From: CAYRML01 sp050942825
Lineage (GTDB): Bacteria; Bacillota; Dehalobacteriia; UBA4068
DNA length: 47,592 bases
Assembly: GCA_050942825.1 (NCBI GenBank)
Contig: JBMNOA010000008.1
Location: 1-47,592 of the forward strand
Direction: 5' to 3'
Position 1 is the first letter of the stretch. Each line of letters starts with the position of its first letter. The notes beneath the pieces are model-generated. The model did no database searches, was not told where the DNA came from, and was given only the letters and a program-made list of their open reading frames with translations. The position numbers were made by a program, and so were the translations under genes. Below, in pieces: positions 17,414 through 26,462 of the stretch.

Positions 17414-18169
17414 TTAATTTTCCGACAATAATTGCGTCAAGACATTTCTAGCTCTAGCCATATATTCCAAATGATAATCCAGATAATTACTTAAAGCTTT
17501 TTCTAATTCTTTTTGACTGATGGGGCTGATTTTCAGATTGGGTATTTTTACCAAAGGGGACGATAATAAGCGGCGTATGACTTGTACGGTACCGGGGCTG
17601 ATCAAACCTTCCTGACCAGTATGACAATTAGCGCAAACCAAACCGCCGCGAAATGGGGAAAGAAAAAAATAAGTTCCAAGCGCTCGGCGGCCACAAACCA
17701 TACAATGATCGAGCTGAGGAGTTAAGCCCATATTCTCTAGCAAGCGCAATTCAAAAAAATGCCTAACCAGAGGCAAATCGTCATGCATCTCCAAAAGAGA
17801 AAAAGCAGCCAACAGCAGAGCAAAAATATCGATATTTGCTTTGTTATCCGGCATGCCTATATCAATCAATTCCGCTATATAGGAGGCATAAGCAATACGC
17901 TCCAAATCACTGCGCAAGGCCAGAAAAGGCTCTATCACCTGACCCTGGGTAATGATATCCAAACTGCCCCGACTTTTGGCAAAAGCCAATTGACAATGAC
18001 AAAAGGGTTGCACAACCCCCCTTAGAGTACTCTTTTCTTTAAGAACCCCCTTAGCTAGAGCTGTTCTTTTTCCTTTTTCTACGCTAAAAAAAGTGATCAG
18101 TTTATCATTTTCTTGAAAATTTCTGGTACGGATGATCAAGGCCTGCAACTCATAATTACGCTCATTCAC
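17414..18169 (-). CDS. recO: DNA repair protein RecO
   Basis: RecO (251 residues) works with RecR and RecF to load RecA on SSB-coated single-stranded DNA. The N-terminal OB fold begins YELQALIIRTRNFQENDKL, and the zinc-binding region has C156-x2-C159 and C179-x2-C182 (CMVC / CANC), the four-cysteine form common in Bacillota. The start is the GTG at 18167-18169, with GGGGGT six bases upstream; an overlapping ATG is out of frame. It lies 17 bases after era, the conserved era-recO order, and ends just before the glyQ promoter with no obvious terminator. Confidence 0.95.
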   Translation of the reverse strand: MNERNYELQALIIRTRNFQENDKLITFFSVEKGKRTALAKGVLKEKSTLRGVVQPFCHCQLAFAKSRGSLDIITQGQVIEPFLALRSDLERIAYASYIAELIDIGMPDNKANIDIFALLLAAFSLLEMHDDLPLVRHFFELRLLENMGLTPQLDHCMVCGRRALGTYFFLSPFRGGLVCANCHTGQEGLISPGTVQVIRRLLSSPLVKIPNLKISPISQKELEKALSNYLDYHLEYMARARNVLTQLLSEN

Positions 18170-18186
18170 TCCCTTACCCCCAATAT

Positions 18187-19086
18187 CTACTCATCCAACA
18201 AATTCCAATTACGCAATAGACCCTCATTATTGCGCCAATCTTTTTTTGCTTTCACGCGCAGATCCAAATAAATAGAACAAGCAAATATTTTTTCTATTTC
18301 TTTTCTGGCTGCCTGGCCAATATCTTTGAGCATTTTGCCACCCTTACCAATGATAATGCCTTTTTGCGATTCGCGATCAACATATATATTAGCTTCTATA
18401 TATAATCTGTCGCCGGGCCTATCTTCTATGGTCGATACTGTTACCGCTACCGCATAAGGGATCTCATCTCTTGTGGCATGCAATATTTGCTCTCTGATCA
18501 ATTCAGCGATCAATTGCTGCTCAGATTGATCATAAACCATATCTGATGGATAATATTGTGGACCTTCAGGTAAATATTCCGTCAAAACAGCCACCAGGCG
18601 ATTGACATTATCTCCACTCAAGGCGCAAACAGGCACGATTTCCGCAAAATCAAAGCGGTCTTTATACTGATCTATTAATACTAAAAGTTGCTCTTTGGTT
18701 AAAAGATCTATTTTGTTTATGACAAGAAAAACCCGCGCATCTTGCTCTTTCAGTTGATTTAAGATGTATTCCTCACCGGGACCGAATTGAGCAGTAGCAT
18801 CTATCAGATAAAATATAATATCACAACCGGCCAAAGAATTCCTGGCACTTTCCATCATTTTTTGATCCAGCTTATACTTAGGTTTATGGATACCGGGCGT
18901 ATCAATAAAAACGGCTTGTACCCCCGGTGCATTATATATACCTCTGATACTGTTTCTAGTCGTTTGCGGTTTATCAGACATAATAGCTACTTTTTTATCC
19001 AATATGGAGTTAAAAAGAGTAGATTTTCCTACATTAGGCCTGCCTATCAAGGTGACAAAGCCGGATTTAAATACCTGATCAGTCAC
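18187..19086 (-). CDS. era: GTPase Era
   Basis: Era (299 residues) is the essential GTPase that binds the 3' end of 16S rRNA and assists 30S ribosome maturation. G1 is GRPNVGKS (15-22), G3 is DTPG (62-65) and G4 is NKID (124-127); the C-terminal KH domain has GIIIGKGGKMLKDIG. Length is canonical. The start is GTG at 19084-19086, with GGGGA seven bases before it. It is followed closely by recO. The usual upstream neighbour cdd is replaced here by a DUF3048 lipoprotein gene 35 bases away. Confidence 0.98.
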   Translation of the reverse strand: MTDQVFKSGFVTLIGRPNVGKSTLFNSILDKKVAIMSDKPQTTRNSIRGIYNAPGVQAVFIDTPGIHKPKYKLDQKMMESARNSLAGCDIIFYLIDATAQFGPGEEYILNQLKEQDARVFLVINKIDLLTKEQLLVLIDQYKDRFDFAEIVPVCALSGDNVNRLVAVLTEYLPEGPQYYPSDMVYDQSEQQLIAELIREQILHATRDEIPYAVAVTVSTIEDRPGDRLYIEANIYVDRESQKGIIIGKGGKMLKDIGQAARKEIEKIFACSIYLDLRVKAKKDWRNNEGLLRNWNLLDE

Positions 19087-19121
19087 TTTAATTTCCCCAT
19101 TTTCATTAATTTATATAATTT

Positions 19122-20144
19122 CTATTCACTTTGCGTTTGTGTGGTATCTTCATAAGAAACTTTAACGGTTTGATCTACAACTTGTATAAAGGTTTTGCCG
19201 GAACTCATTTTCCACTCATTGCCTTCTTCATCCATAAAGATAGTACTATAGTCCAAGCCGGGCCTTTTCCAAAATCCTTTTTTTACTATTCCACCGGAAA
19301 ACAGCAAAGCGTCTCCTTCTCCGGTCATATCGATAGACAAACGTCCGGCACTATCTAAAACCCGGGAGGTAACATATTGCACGATCACATTTTTAACTGC
19401 CAATTGTTCCCCACTATCGGCATCGACATGAGGTTTATTAGCTATTTCCCGCCAATAAACATCCTCTCTACTATCATACTTATAAGTGTTTTTGGCGGAG
19501 GAATAATTGATTTTAATCACATCGGCTGCAATATCACCCATCTGTGTTTGACTTTGTGATAAAAAGGGCCAAGCTGTGACAGTTTTTTCCTCATCCCAAC
19601 CTTTAGCGGTGATATCCTGCCATAGGTTTTCACTGCTGGTATAAAGATTATGAGGAGCTCTTCTGCTTTTATCACGCCAAAAATAACTGCCGTGGGAGAA
19701 TTCATTGATGTAGGGCCAATTGCCATTAGCCAAATATGACAAAGCATCCGGGCTGCCACCAACGTGGACATAGACACCTTGCCATTCTCTAGCAATATCA
19801 ACCAGATATGGCCTGGCACTGCGAATAGGTCCGATTTTATCGCTTACACCATGATAAAACACTGCCAAAAAACGGCTAACGCCTCCTTCTGCGGGGATCT
19901 CATAAAGCAAATCGGCATCCATAAGCCCCGATTGAGGGCGGGCCTTGGGGGCATTATCAATAGTAACCACGACAGGTCTTATGGGCATCTCGGAGATTGC
20001 GGCATTATCGATCGGGCAATAAAGATAACGGTTTATTTCAATATCATGATTATCCTCGCTACTATGATCGTCACTTTGACAAGCGACTAAAAACATAGCC
20101 ATGAAAACTGTTACTGCCAACATAATCAAGAAAGATCTTTTCAT
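19122..20144 (-). CDS. DUF3048 (YerB-like) lipoprotein
   Basis: A 340-residue predicted lipoprotein of the DUF3048 (YerB) family. The signal peptide MKRSFLIMLAVTVFMAMFLV is followed by the lipobox LVAC with C22, so the mature protein should be anchored to the outer face of the membrane. The family domain begins at about residue 55 (PVVVTIDNAPKARPQSGL) and continues through EGGVSRFLAVF and GPIRSARPY. YerB has no firmly established biochemical role. The ATG start 20142-20144 follows AAGGAGG. It sits in the ybeY-dgkA-era-recO cluster where many Bacillota have cytidine deaminase (cdd), and gaps of about 30 bases on both sides suggest co-transcription. Confidence 0.9.
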   Translation of the reverse strand: MKRSFLIMLAVTVFMAMFLVACQSDDHSSEDNHDIEINRYLYCPIDNAAISEMPIRPVVVTIDNAPKARPQSGLMDADLLYEIPAEGGVSRFLAVFYHGVSDKIGPIRSARPYLVDIAREWQGVYVHVGGSPDALSYLANGNWPYINEFSHGSYFWRDKSRRAPHNLYTSSENLWQDITAKGWDEEKTVTAWPFLSQSQTQMGDIAADVIKINYSSAKNTYKYDSREDVYWREIANKPHVDADSGEQLAVKNVIVQYVTSRVLDSAGRLSIDMTGEGDALLFSGGIVKKGFWKRPGLDYSTIFMDEEGNEWKMSSGKTFIQVVDQTVKVSYEDTTQTQSE

Positions 20145-20173
20145 AAAAGCCTCCTTACTGACAAAAAGTGTAT

Positions 20174-20533
20174 TTAAGCATTAATATAGGGCAGAAAAAT
20201 AATAAAGGCAATTATGACCGCCAATACTGAAGCAAAAAGGACTGCGCCTGCCGCTACATTCTTGGCCACGGCAGCCAAATATTTATATTCTTCAGTTACC
20301 AAGTCTACTAAAGCCTCAATAGCAGTATTAGTCATCTCCAAGCCAATCACTAAGCCAATAATCAGCAAGAGCGATGTCCACTCCGAGGCCGTAATATTAA
20401 AAGCAAAACCCATAATAATAACGATCACCATCATTATAGTATGGATTTTCATATTTCTTTCCCTGCGAAAAGCATGTATTATACCTTTTACGGCATAATA
20501 AAAAGATAACGATAATTTATTCAAATCGATCAC
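20174..20533 (-). CDS. dgkA: Diacylglycerol/undecaprenol kinase (DgkA family)
   Basis: A 119-residue membrane kinase of the DgkA family. In Gram-positive bacteria the enzyme phosphorylates undecaprenol to recycle the cell-wall lipid carrier. The catalytic signature GLEMTNTAIEALVDLV carries E66, N69 and E73, and RRERNMKIH (23-31) is the conserved cytosolic segment; three membrane helices follow the usual spacing (about 32-48, 53-70, 92-117). The start is GTG at 20531-20533, overlapping the ybeY stop by four bases (GTGA), which implies coupling. The assignment is firm; I prefer undecaprenol over diacylglycerol as the substrate by analogy. Confidence 0.95.
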   Translation of the reverse strand: MIDLNKLSLSFYYAVKGIIHAFRRERNMKIHTIMMVIVIIMGFAFNITASEWTSLLLIIGLVIGLEMTNTAIEALVDLVTEEYKYLAAVAKNVAAGAVLFASVLAVIIAFIIFLPYINA

Positions 20534-21033
20534 CTTAGTTGTCCTAGATCTGCCAAAATAGCAGTTTGCAAAGCTCTCATAGCCTGTTCATCTTGCTCTT
20601 TTATATGGTCATAACCCAGAAGATGCAGCAGGCCATGTACGAAGAGAAAAAGGACTTCCCTTTCCATACTGTGACCATATTTTTCGGATTGTTCCTGCGC
20701 CTTCTCCAAAGAAATGATGATATCGCCCAATAGCAAATACTGTCCTTCTTGAAAATCATTGTCCTGGATAAAAGCATTCACATCATCCTGCATAGGAAAA
20801 GAAAGTACATCTGTGGGACAATTTTTATATCTGTATTGAGCATTCAACAGCTGTATTTCATCATTGTTTGTAAAGAGAATGCTGATTTCCGTGTCTATTT
20901 GCAACTCTTCAAGCGTCTTTTGAATCCCTACTTTGTTCAGAGTCAGAAGAGCCGCTTGCTGCAACTGGTTCTGGAGATTTTTCGGCAGAATTACTGTTTT
21001 TTGCTGATTTTGCATCATTAAGCAAATCGGCAT
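20530..21033 (-). CDS. ybeY: Endoribonuclease YbeY (16S rRNA maturation)
   Basis: YbeY (167 residues) is a zinc-dependent endoribonuclease that acts in 16S rRNA 3'-end processing and ribosome quality control. The signature HGLLHLLGYDH gives zinc ligands H133, H137 and H143. The middle segment CPTDVLSFPM is also typical. The start ATG 21031-21033 has AGGAGG at 21042-21047, eight bases upstream, which decides the start even though it lies 125 bases inside the end of pgpH. The overlap with dgkA at the other end is four bases. Confidence 0.96.
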   Translation of the reverse strand: MPICLMMQNQQKTVILPKNLQNQLQQAALLTLNKVGIQKTLEELQIDTEISILFTNNDEIQLLNAQYRYKNCPTDVLSFPMQDDVNAFIQDNDFQEGQYLLLGDIIISLEKAQEQSEKYGHSMEREVLFLFVHGLLHLLGYDHIKEQDEQAMRALQTAILADLGQLR

Positions 21034-23158
21034 CTTTATAGCCTCCTATTTCTTTAGCCACTTCTTCTGGATAAACCACACGGCTGTGGTGGATACCTGC
21101 TAACACCTTCATAAAAGCCTGAGCAATAATTTCCAGATCCTTAAATGTCAAATTACATTCATGCAATTGTTCATGATCCATTTTATATTTGATAATATCT
21201 CTAACCTTTTGCCCCAGATGATTATTATGAGGATTTTCCATAGCCTGTACAGCGGCCTGTACACTGTCGGCCAGCATCACAATGGCTGCTTCTTTGGTTT
21301 GTGGATTAGGTCCCGGATAGCTAAAATCGGCCTCTTTAATAGAATCGGGGTTTTCGGCTGTTTCCAGGGCTTTATGATAAAAATAATTCAAAACACCGGT
21401 TCCATGATGCTGTTCCACTATATCAATGATTTCATAAGGGAAATTTTCCTGCCGAAGAATTTCCACTCCACTTTTGACATGCGAAGAAATGATCAGCATA
21501 CTGAGCGTAGGCTGCAGCTTATCATGAGGATTTTCTCCCGGCAGTTGATTTTCTATAAAAAAGTAAGGACGTTTAAGCTTGCCTATATCATGATAATAGG
21601 ATGCCACTCGAACCAAAAGAGCATCCGCATGAACAGCTTGTGCGGCTGCCTCCGCCAGATTACCGACTAATATGCTATGATGGTAGGTACCGGGCGCCTC
21701 CATCATCAAGCGCTTCAAGAGCGGATGATTGGAATTGGAAAGTTCCAGCAGGCGCACAACAGTGGTAACACCAAACAGGCCTTCCAAAAATGGCAGAAGC
21801 CCTATGGTTAAAATAGCGGCAAATATACCATTGATAACGCCCAAAATCATTCCGACGCCTATCTGTGAATATGTCTGATTACCTAAAATACCTAAGGCTG
21901 CGATAGTAACAACATTGGCTAAAACTATATAAAAACTTACTTTAACAAATTCTCCCCTTTGGTAAAGTGTCGTGGCAGAAAAAATTGCCACAATACCTCC
22001 CACCAATGCGACAATAACAGAAGATAATTGTCCGCCGGTCATGATGCCTATACAGATACTTAGTAAAACAGTAATAAAGATGGAGATACCACGGCCCAAA
22101 AGTACCATCAAAAGCATGGAGGCCGCTGCTACAGGCATCAAATAGCCAACTTGGGAAGACAGTTCTATGTTATCTGAAATATTGATCAGGGTAAATAGAA
22201 AGCTTAATATCAAAGTAAAATTAAAGATAGCGCCGATCAGAACAATATTTGATTCTCTACCTCTTGTCTGGGGATGAAAAATCCGCAGATAAAGAAGCAG
22301 AAGGGAGTATATGATCAGTACAAACAGGATTACTCCCAAATACGGCAAGAGAACTGTAGTCTGCGATTGCATACCTAAAAAATACAGTGCCTCTATCTGT
22401 TCAGCGGTAATGGGAGAATTTTTGCTAAGGATTTTTTCCCCCGACTGCACCGTAACTTGCACAGGTTCAACTTCATTCATCAAACGCTCTACTTCGGCAG
22501 CTGTAGCTACAGCATCATACTCTTTATTGGCCACTATATGCAAATTATTCAAAACGGCCTGTAAAAAGGCGATGGAATCAGCAGAATTACCTATTTCCTC
22601 GATTTTAGCGGAAATATTTTCTATAGCCTGGGGCAGCTCATCCTGCAATACTCCGGTCTGCAAAATATTGGTGATACTGTTTGTCAAAACATTTTCCAGG
22701 TAAATAAGATCTCTGCTTTCAGCGGCTAAAATATAATAGACTACATGATCCTGATAGTTTCCAGGCACTAAATTTTTAATTTGCTGTAATTTTTCCTGCC
22801 CGGTTAATTGTTCATTATCCTTGATCTGCTTTATGCTGGTAAAAATTTGTCTGGCTTCGTTTAACACTTCCCGGGTAGCTTTTTCATCAATGCGATAAAT
22901 CTGCTCTACCTGTCCGGCCATCTGATTTCGCAGCTGCGTTGTTCTTATCTGACTGGTATAGGTAATAGTAGCACCCTTATAATACAAATCTTCTTGAGCA
23001 ATTTCTCCCTCTTTGACAGAGACTTGAGGATTAACGACAGTAGCTGCTAAAACTACTACTGTTATGGCAATAAAAATAAACCACCAAAGGCGACGACGCA
23101 ATTTTTTGCCGGCAAAAAGAACTTTTCTATTATCCTTATCCCAAATATTTTTAACCAT
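20909..23158 (-). CDS. pgpH: 7TM-HD cyclic-di-AMP phosphodiesterase PgpH family
   Basis: A 749-residue membrane HD-hydrolase of the PgpH/YqfF family, whose members degrade cyclic di-AMP. Order: one N-terminal helix (about 25-42), a large extracellular domain (to about 270), seven membrane helices (about 275-470) and a cytosolic HD domain. HD ligands visible are H493-H494 (TYHHS) and H523-D524 (YYHDIGK), then ENQLPGENPHDKL and the VEQHHGTG motif. The C-terminal tail of about 40 residues is rich in Ser, Ala, Asp and Lys, looks disordered, and is encoded by the sequence that also carries the ybeY start. The ATG start 23156-23158 follows GAGGT. The gene is in the classic phoH-pgpH-ybeY order. Confidence 0.95.
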   Translation of the reverse strand: MVKNIWDKDNRKVLFAGKKLRRRLWWFIFIAITVVVLAATVVNPQVSVKEGEIAQEDLYYKGATITYTSQIRTTQLRNQMAGQVEQIYRIDEKATREVLNEARQIFTSIKQIKDNEQLTGQEKLQQIKNLVPGNYQDHVVYYILAAESRDLIYLENVLTNSITNILQTGVLQDELPQAIENISAKIEEIGNSADSIAFLQAVLNNLHIVANKEYDAVATAAEVERLMNEVEPVQVTVQSGEKILSKNSPITAEQIEALYFLGMQSQTTVLLPYLGVILFVLIIYSLLLLYLRIFHPQTRGRESNIVLIGAIFNFTLILSFLFTLINISDNIELSSQVGYLMPVAAASMLLMVLLGRGISIFITVLLSICIGIMTGGQLSSVIVALVGGIVAIFSATTLYQRGEFVKVSFYIVLANVVTIAALGILGNQTYSQIGVGMILGVINGIFAAILTIGLLPFLEGLFGVTTVVRLLELSNSNHPLLKRLMMEAPGTYHHSILVGNLAEAAAQAVHADALLVRVASYYHDIGKLKRPYFFIENQLPGENPHDKLQPTLSMLIISSHVKSGVEILRQENFPYEIIDIVEQHHGTGVLNYFYHKALETAENPDSIKEADFSYPGPNPQTKEAAIVMLADSVQAAVQAMENPHNNHLGQKVRDIIKYKMDHEQLHECNLTFKDLEIIAQAFMKVLAGIHHSRVVYPEEVAKEIGGYKDADLLNDAKSAKNSNSAEKSPEPVAASGSSDSEQSRDSKDA

Positions 23159-23199
23159 TGTTTACCTCAATAGCAAAACTTTAAAAGTCAAGTTATTTA

Positions 23200-24204
23200 T
23201 TAAATCCACTTTCTCTCGTAAGCTTCGATTATTTTTTGTACTAAAGGGTGGCGCACTACATCTATTTTGCTCAAATAACAAAAGGCTATTTCTTTAATAT
23301 CTTTAAGTCTTCTTTCCGCTTCTATAAGCCCGCAGCTTTGGCCGGGGGGCAAATCTATTTGTGAAACATCTCCGGTGATAACGGCCTGAGAGCCCATGCC
23401 CAGGCGGGTTAAAAACATTTTCATTTGTTGCGGAGTTGTATTTTGCGCTTCATCCAGAATAATAAAGGCATCATCCAAGGTCCGTCCTCTCATATACGCC
23501 AAGGGAACCACCTCAATGATATTTCGTTCTACATATTTCCTGGCCATTTCAAAACCTAGAATATCATCAAGCGCATCATAAACAGGTCGCAGATAAGGAT
23601 TAACCTTGTCCTGCAAATCACCAGGCAAAAACCCCAGCTTTTCTCCTGCTTCTACAGCAGGGCGGGCCAGTAGAATTTTTGCAACTTTTTTCTGTTTTAA
23701 GGCTACCACGGCCATTACTACGGCCAAATAGGTTTTACCTGTACCCGCAGGACCAATGCCAAAGACTATATCATGTCCTGCAATAGCCTGCAAATATTGC
23801 CATTGTCCCAGGCTTTTCGGTTTTATTTGTTTTCCTCTGGGAGTAGTATAAATATTTTCCGTCAATAAAGCTGATAGGTTGCTATTTTTCTGATTTTTGA
23901 GATTGATGGCATAATTTACGGCCAAAACATTTATTGGCACCCCGCCTTTAGCTAAGGTTTGTAAATGTCCAAAAACATTGACCGCCTCTTTCACAGAATC
24001 ATCATTGCCACTGATGAGAACTTCACCGCTGCGAACTACTATCTTGGCGTCAAGGGCCTCTTCTAGAAGGCGCAGATGCTGGTCATTATCGCCTAATATA
24101 TTGGCTGCCGTTATATTATCGCCCAAGGATATCTGCTCTTCACACCTCTTTGTCATTGTTGGTTTTATGGCTTGCTCATTTGCAAAAGCTTTATCCTGTG
24201 ACAA
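23200..24204 (-). CDS. phoH: PhoH-like ATPase
   Basis: A 334-residue PhoH-family P-loop protein, a predicted cytosolic ATPase often placed with RNA metabolism. An N-terminal KH-like region (about 30-85) precedes the ATPase core. Walker A is GPAGTGKT (151-158), Walker B is FIILDEAQN (D251-E252), and the TGDVSQIDLP segment follows. The start is TTG at 24202-24204, with AAGGGGG seven bases upstream; the next Met in frame is 16 residues later and has no comparable site. It is co-directional with yqfD (43 bases upstream) and pgpH (41 bases downstream), the usual Bacillota cluster next to ybeY. Confidence 0.96.
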   Translation of the reverse strand: MSQDKAFANEQAIKPTMTKRCEEQISLGDNITAANILGDNDQHLRLLEEALDAKIVVRSGEVLISGNDDSVKEAVNVFGHLQTLAKGGVPINVLAVNYAINLKNQKNSNLSALLTENIYTTPRGKQIKPKSLGQWQYLQAIAGHDIVFGIGPAGTGKTYLAVVMAVVALKQKKVAKILLARPAVEAGEKLGFLPGDLQDKVNPYLRPVYDALDDILGFEMARKYVERNIIEVVPLAYMRGRTLDDAFIILDEAQNTTPQQMKMFLTRLGMGSQAVITGDVSQIDLPPGQSCGLIEAERRLKDIKEIAFCYLSKIDVVRHPLVQKIIEAYERKWI

Positions 24205-24247
24205 ATAAATGCCCCCTTAAAAATAAGTTATTAATATATTATCTCCA

Positions 24248-25492
24248 TTATCTTTTAGTTCTTTCCGCTTTTTTTTGTTGTTGTAACTCTTTATACTCTA
24301 GTTCTTTTACTTGCGTATCATATTTTTCAAATAAACCTATATCTTCTAAAACTTCCATGATAACCCTTGCCTTTTTCATCGCCGGATCATTATCTATGGA
24401 GATTATCTTTTTATCGATTATTTTAGCATCCAGAGGCACTTCTCTTCTGGCAATATTTTCCGCCATAGATACTGCTTTTTCTTTTGCTTGTTCAGGAGTA
24501 CGCACAACCTCATAGGCGATTTGTTCACGGAAATCTTTTTTTACTACTTCGACAGGCAATTTGATATTCCTCCAAATTATCAGCGGTATTACCTGCACAG
24601 TTTGGGAAAAAAACTCATAATCAGGAAATTGTTTCCCCATAAGAATTAACTGCTCCTCATCTCGCCAAATTAATTGGATCTCAGTATATTTATTTCCGCT
24701 ATTCTTATATCCCTTTTCCGATATAGTACATTCCCCATAACCCTGATACCAGGTTTTAGCCCGTATGATACCCGAGGCAGCCTGTGGACCATTATCATCA
24801 TAACCTAAAATCAATATTTGTCCCGCACTAACCGTATCGCCGGCTTTGACCATAGCTTCTCCTTTAGTAACCAATATATCTTGAATAACAGCATCCTGCC
24901 CGGCAATGATATTGCCCGGAGGCAGTTTTTTATCATCTTCAGGAACTTCGGCTCTTTTTACTGCATTGATAATAATCCTATTGCCTTTAGAGCTAATGCC
25001 GACAAATGTAAAATGAGGATTTTCTCTCATAATATGTTTGGTAGCTGCATCAAAATCCATATTAAAAATAAACTTGCCTTTTTCTATACCTTGCTCTTGT
25101 GCTAAGCTTTTAATTTGCAAAGCCTCTTGGGCACTAATAGGCACGGGGCCTGTAACCTGTATATCCAAAGCAATATGTCCGGCAATATAAAAAAGCAGGC
25201 AAAATAATATGCCTCCGATGAACAACATTTTTCTACTATTAACTTGTTGAAGAAAAAAAGGCCACCCTAGGCGCCGGCGAATATGTATGCGGCAGCGGCT
25301 TTTTCTGGCTACTGGATGTAAGGCATAGATATCCTTTAAGGATACCTGGCAAAGAATTTTATCGGCAGATAACCATTGTATGGATTGTAAAATTATATCA
25401 TCTTGTAAAGCCAGATTCAAAAACCGCTCTACGGCCACACCAGTGATTTCTATTTCTAAAATACCTTTTCTTTTTTGCCATAATTGACGCAA
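24248..25492 (-). CDS. yqfD: Sporulation protein YqfD
   Basis: YqfD (414 residues) is a membrane protein needed for normal spore formation in Bacillus; its molecular role is not known. The N-terminal 85 residues form a cytosolic module, a single membrane helix follows (LFIGGILFCLLFYIAGHIAL, about 91-110), and the remainder is extracytoplasmic. The start is TTG at 25490-25492, with GGAGGT six bases upstream. It lies 18 bases after yqfC, the standard pair. The C terminus ends in a charged coiled-coil-like segment. Its presence with yqfC and spoIIP supports a spore-forming host. Confidence 0.95.
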   Translation of the reverse strand: MRQLWQKRKGILEIEITGVAVERFLNLALQDDIILQSIQWLSADKILCQVSLKDIYALHPVARKSRCRIHIRRRLGWPFFLQQVNSRKMLFIGGILFCLLFYIAGHIALDIQVTGPVPISAQEALQIKSLAQEQGIEKGKFIFNMDFDAATKHIMRENPHFTFVGISSKGNRIIINAVKRAEVPEDDKKLPPGNIIAGQDAVIQDILVTKGEAMVKAGDTVSAGQILILGYDDNGPQAASGIIRAKTWYQGYGECTISEKGYKNSGNKYTEIQLIWRDEEQLILMGKQFPDYEFFSQTVQVIPLIIWRNIKLPVEVVKKDFREQIAYEVVRTPEQAKEKAVSMAENIARREVPLDAKIIDKKIISIDNDPAMKKARVIMEVLEDIGLFEKYDTQVKELEYKELQQQKKAERTKR

Positions 25493-25510
25493 CAGCGGAC
25501 CTCCCCTTTC

Positions 25511-25792
25511 TCACTCATCATTTTCAATATCTATCGAGCTTATCTGACCATTTATCTGAAGCTCATCCGCTTGCAAGGATAAAAGACAAAGATTACTGCC
25601 GTTTATTTGCACTATGCCCTGAGCGCTTTTTAGAATGATTTTATTTTGGCTATATTCCATGATACCCTTATGATTTTCTGCCACCAAACTTTCATTGCAC
25701 AATAAAGTGATTTTTAATAGATCACCGGCAATCTCACCAGGCAATTCCAAAGCTTGGGCTACATTTTTCTTGAGATTTTTTTTACTGTCCAT
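25511..25792 (-). CDS. yqfC: Sporulation protein YqfC (YabP/YqfC family)
   Basis: A 93-residue protein of the YabP/YqfC family. In Bacillus the gene is read in the mother cell with yqfD. The family pattern is visible: LELPGEIAGDLLKITLLCNESLVAENHKGI in the first half and repeating beta-strand residues through the rest (no long helix, no membrane segment). The ATG start 25790-25792 follows GGAGGT at a 6-base spacing. It is the first gene after the terminator at 25844-25891, so a promoter is expected in 25800-25843, but I could not identify one with confidence. Confidence 0.9.
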   Translation of the reverse strand: MDSKKNLKKNVAQALELPGEIAGDLLKITLLCNESLVAENHKGIMEYSQNKIILKSAQGIVQINGSNLCLLSLQADELQINGQISSIDIENDE

Positions 25793-25843
25793 TTAGGCAC
25801 CTCCGCTTAAAATATATTTACCCTGTGGCCATAATATGCACAA

Positions 25844-25891
25844 AAAAAGTCGACTCTTAGAATATGAAACAACTCTAAAAGTCGACTTTTT
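25844..25891 (-). terminator. Terminator before yqfC
   Basis: A 12-base-pair perfect stem (AAAAAGTCGACT / AGTCGACTTTTT), one mismatch, then five more pairs (25857-25861 with 25874-25878) around a 12-base loop. T runs follow on both strands. It ends the nfeD-floA unit on the minus strand. Confidence 0.85.
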
Positions 25892-25907
25892 ATTTATTGC
25901 CTGATGC

Positions 25908-26462
25908 CTATTTTCTAATTAAGCGTCTGCTTTTGGGCGGGCCTAATATCTCTGCCAATACAATACCATTGACAATATTTTCTTTTTGCAGCATATGAGA
26001 CAAAAGAGTAGCTTGAGGTTTCGGTGTACAACTGGTTTTTATCACGGTCACCTCCGTCTTTAGTGAAGATACTTGATTTCTTTCCGGGGATTTTTTTATC
26101 TTATATTTAGCCTTTTTTTGTGACTGACTAGAAAGATCGATAGGCTGCGATTTAACAGGCATATAGTTACCAAATATCTGCTGCCATAAATCTTCCTCTT
26201 CCTGAAGCCAAGGGCTTTGCCGACTATTAGATTGGGCCGAGGGATCTTGGTTCGGAAAAGTTTCTCGGCTGAAGATTTGCTCGGGTTGCCAAGGATGTTC
26301 CCTTTCTATGGCAGCTGGCACAACCGTCCTTTCTATCCCCTGCCGTTCCCGATTTGCCTCTTGGGCTTGCTTCGAGGCCAAATACCTTTCTCTGGCTATG
26401 CGCTCCTCCTCTTGCTTTTTTTTATGCATGATGTTATTAATGATACCCAAAACAACCATCAT
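25908..26462 (-). CDS. Membrane-anchored charged protein of unknown function (after floA)
   Basis: I do not recognise this protein (184 residues from the ATG at 26460-26462). It has a short hydrophobic N terminus (MMVVLGIINNIM), a highly charged helix (about 14-45, rich in Lys, Glu, Arg), a low-complexity Gln/Ser/Pro middle and a basic tail ending RRLIRK. The hydrophobic part is short for a membrane helix if translation begins at this ATG, but the frame stays open upstream and adds ITTIIII, which would make a full-length helix. A purine-rich GGGGTGGGAG (26485-26494) is more than 20 bases from the ATG but five bases from an in-frame ATT at 26481-26483, so an ATT start is possible. The gene lies between floA and yqfC, where Bacillus has the small yqfB, and ends at a strong terminator. 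Probably co-transcribed with nfeD-floA. Confidence 0.7.
   Translation of the reverse strand: MMVVLGIINNIMHKKKQEEERIARERYLASKQAQEANRERQGIERTVVPAAIEREHPWQPEQIFSRETFPNQDPSAQSNSRQSPWLQEEEDLWQQIFGNYMPVKSQPIDLSSQSQKKAKYKIKKSPERNQVSSLKTEVTVIKTSCTPKPQATLLSHMLQKENIVNGIVLAEILGPPKSRRLIRK

Noticed and set aside
21161..21670. 169-codon plus-strand open frame
   Set aside because: Fully antisense to the conserved HD domain of pgpH; no independent coding evidence.
25811..25839. Sigma-E-like promoter for yqfC (GCATATT, 14 bases, AATATATT)
   Set aside because: The -10 match is only partial and the predicted start would fall in the ribosome binding site; sigma-E control of yqfC is expected from Bacillus but not shown here.
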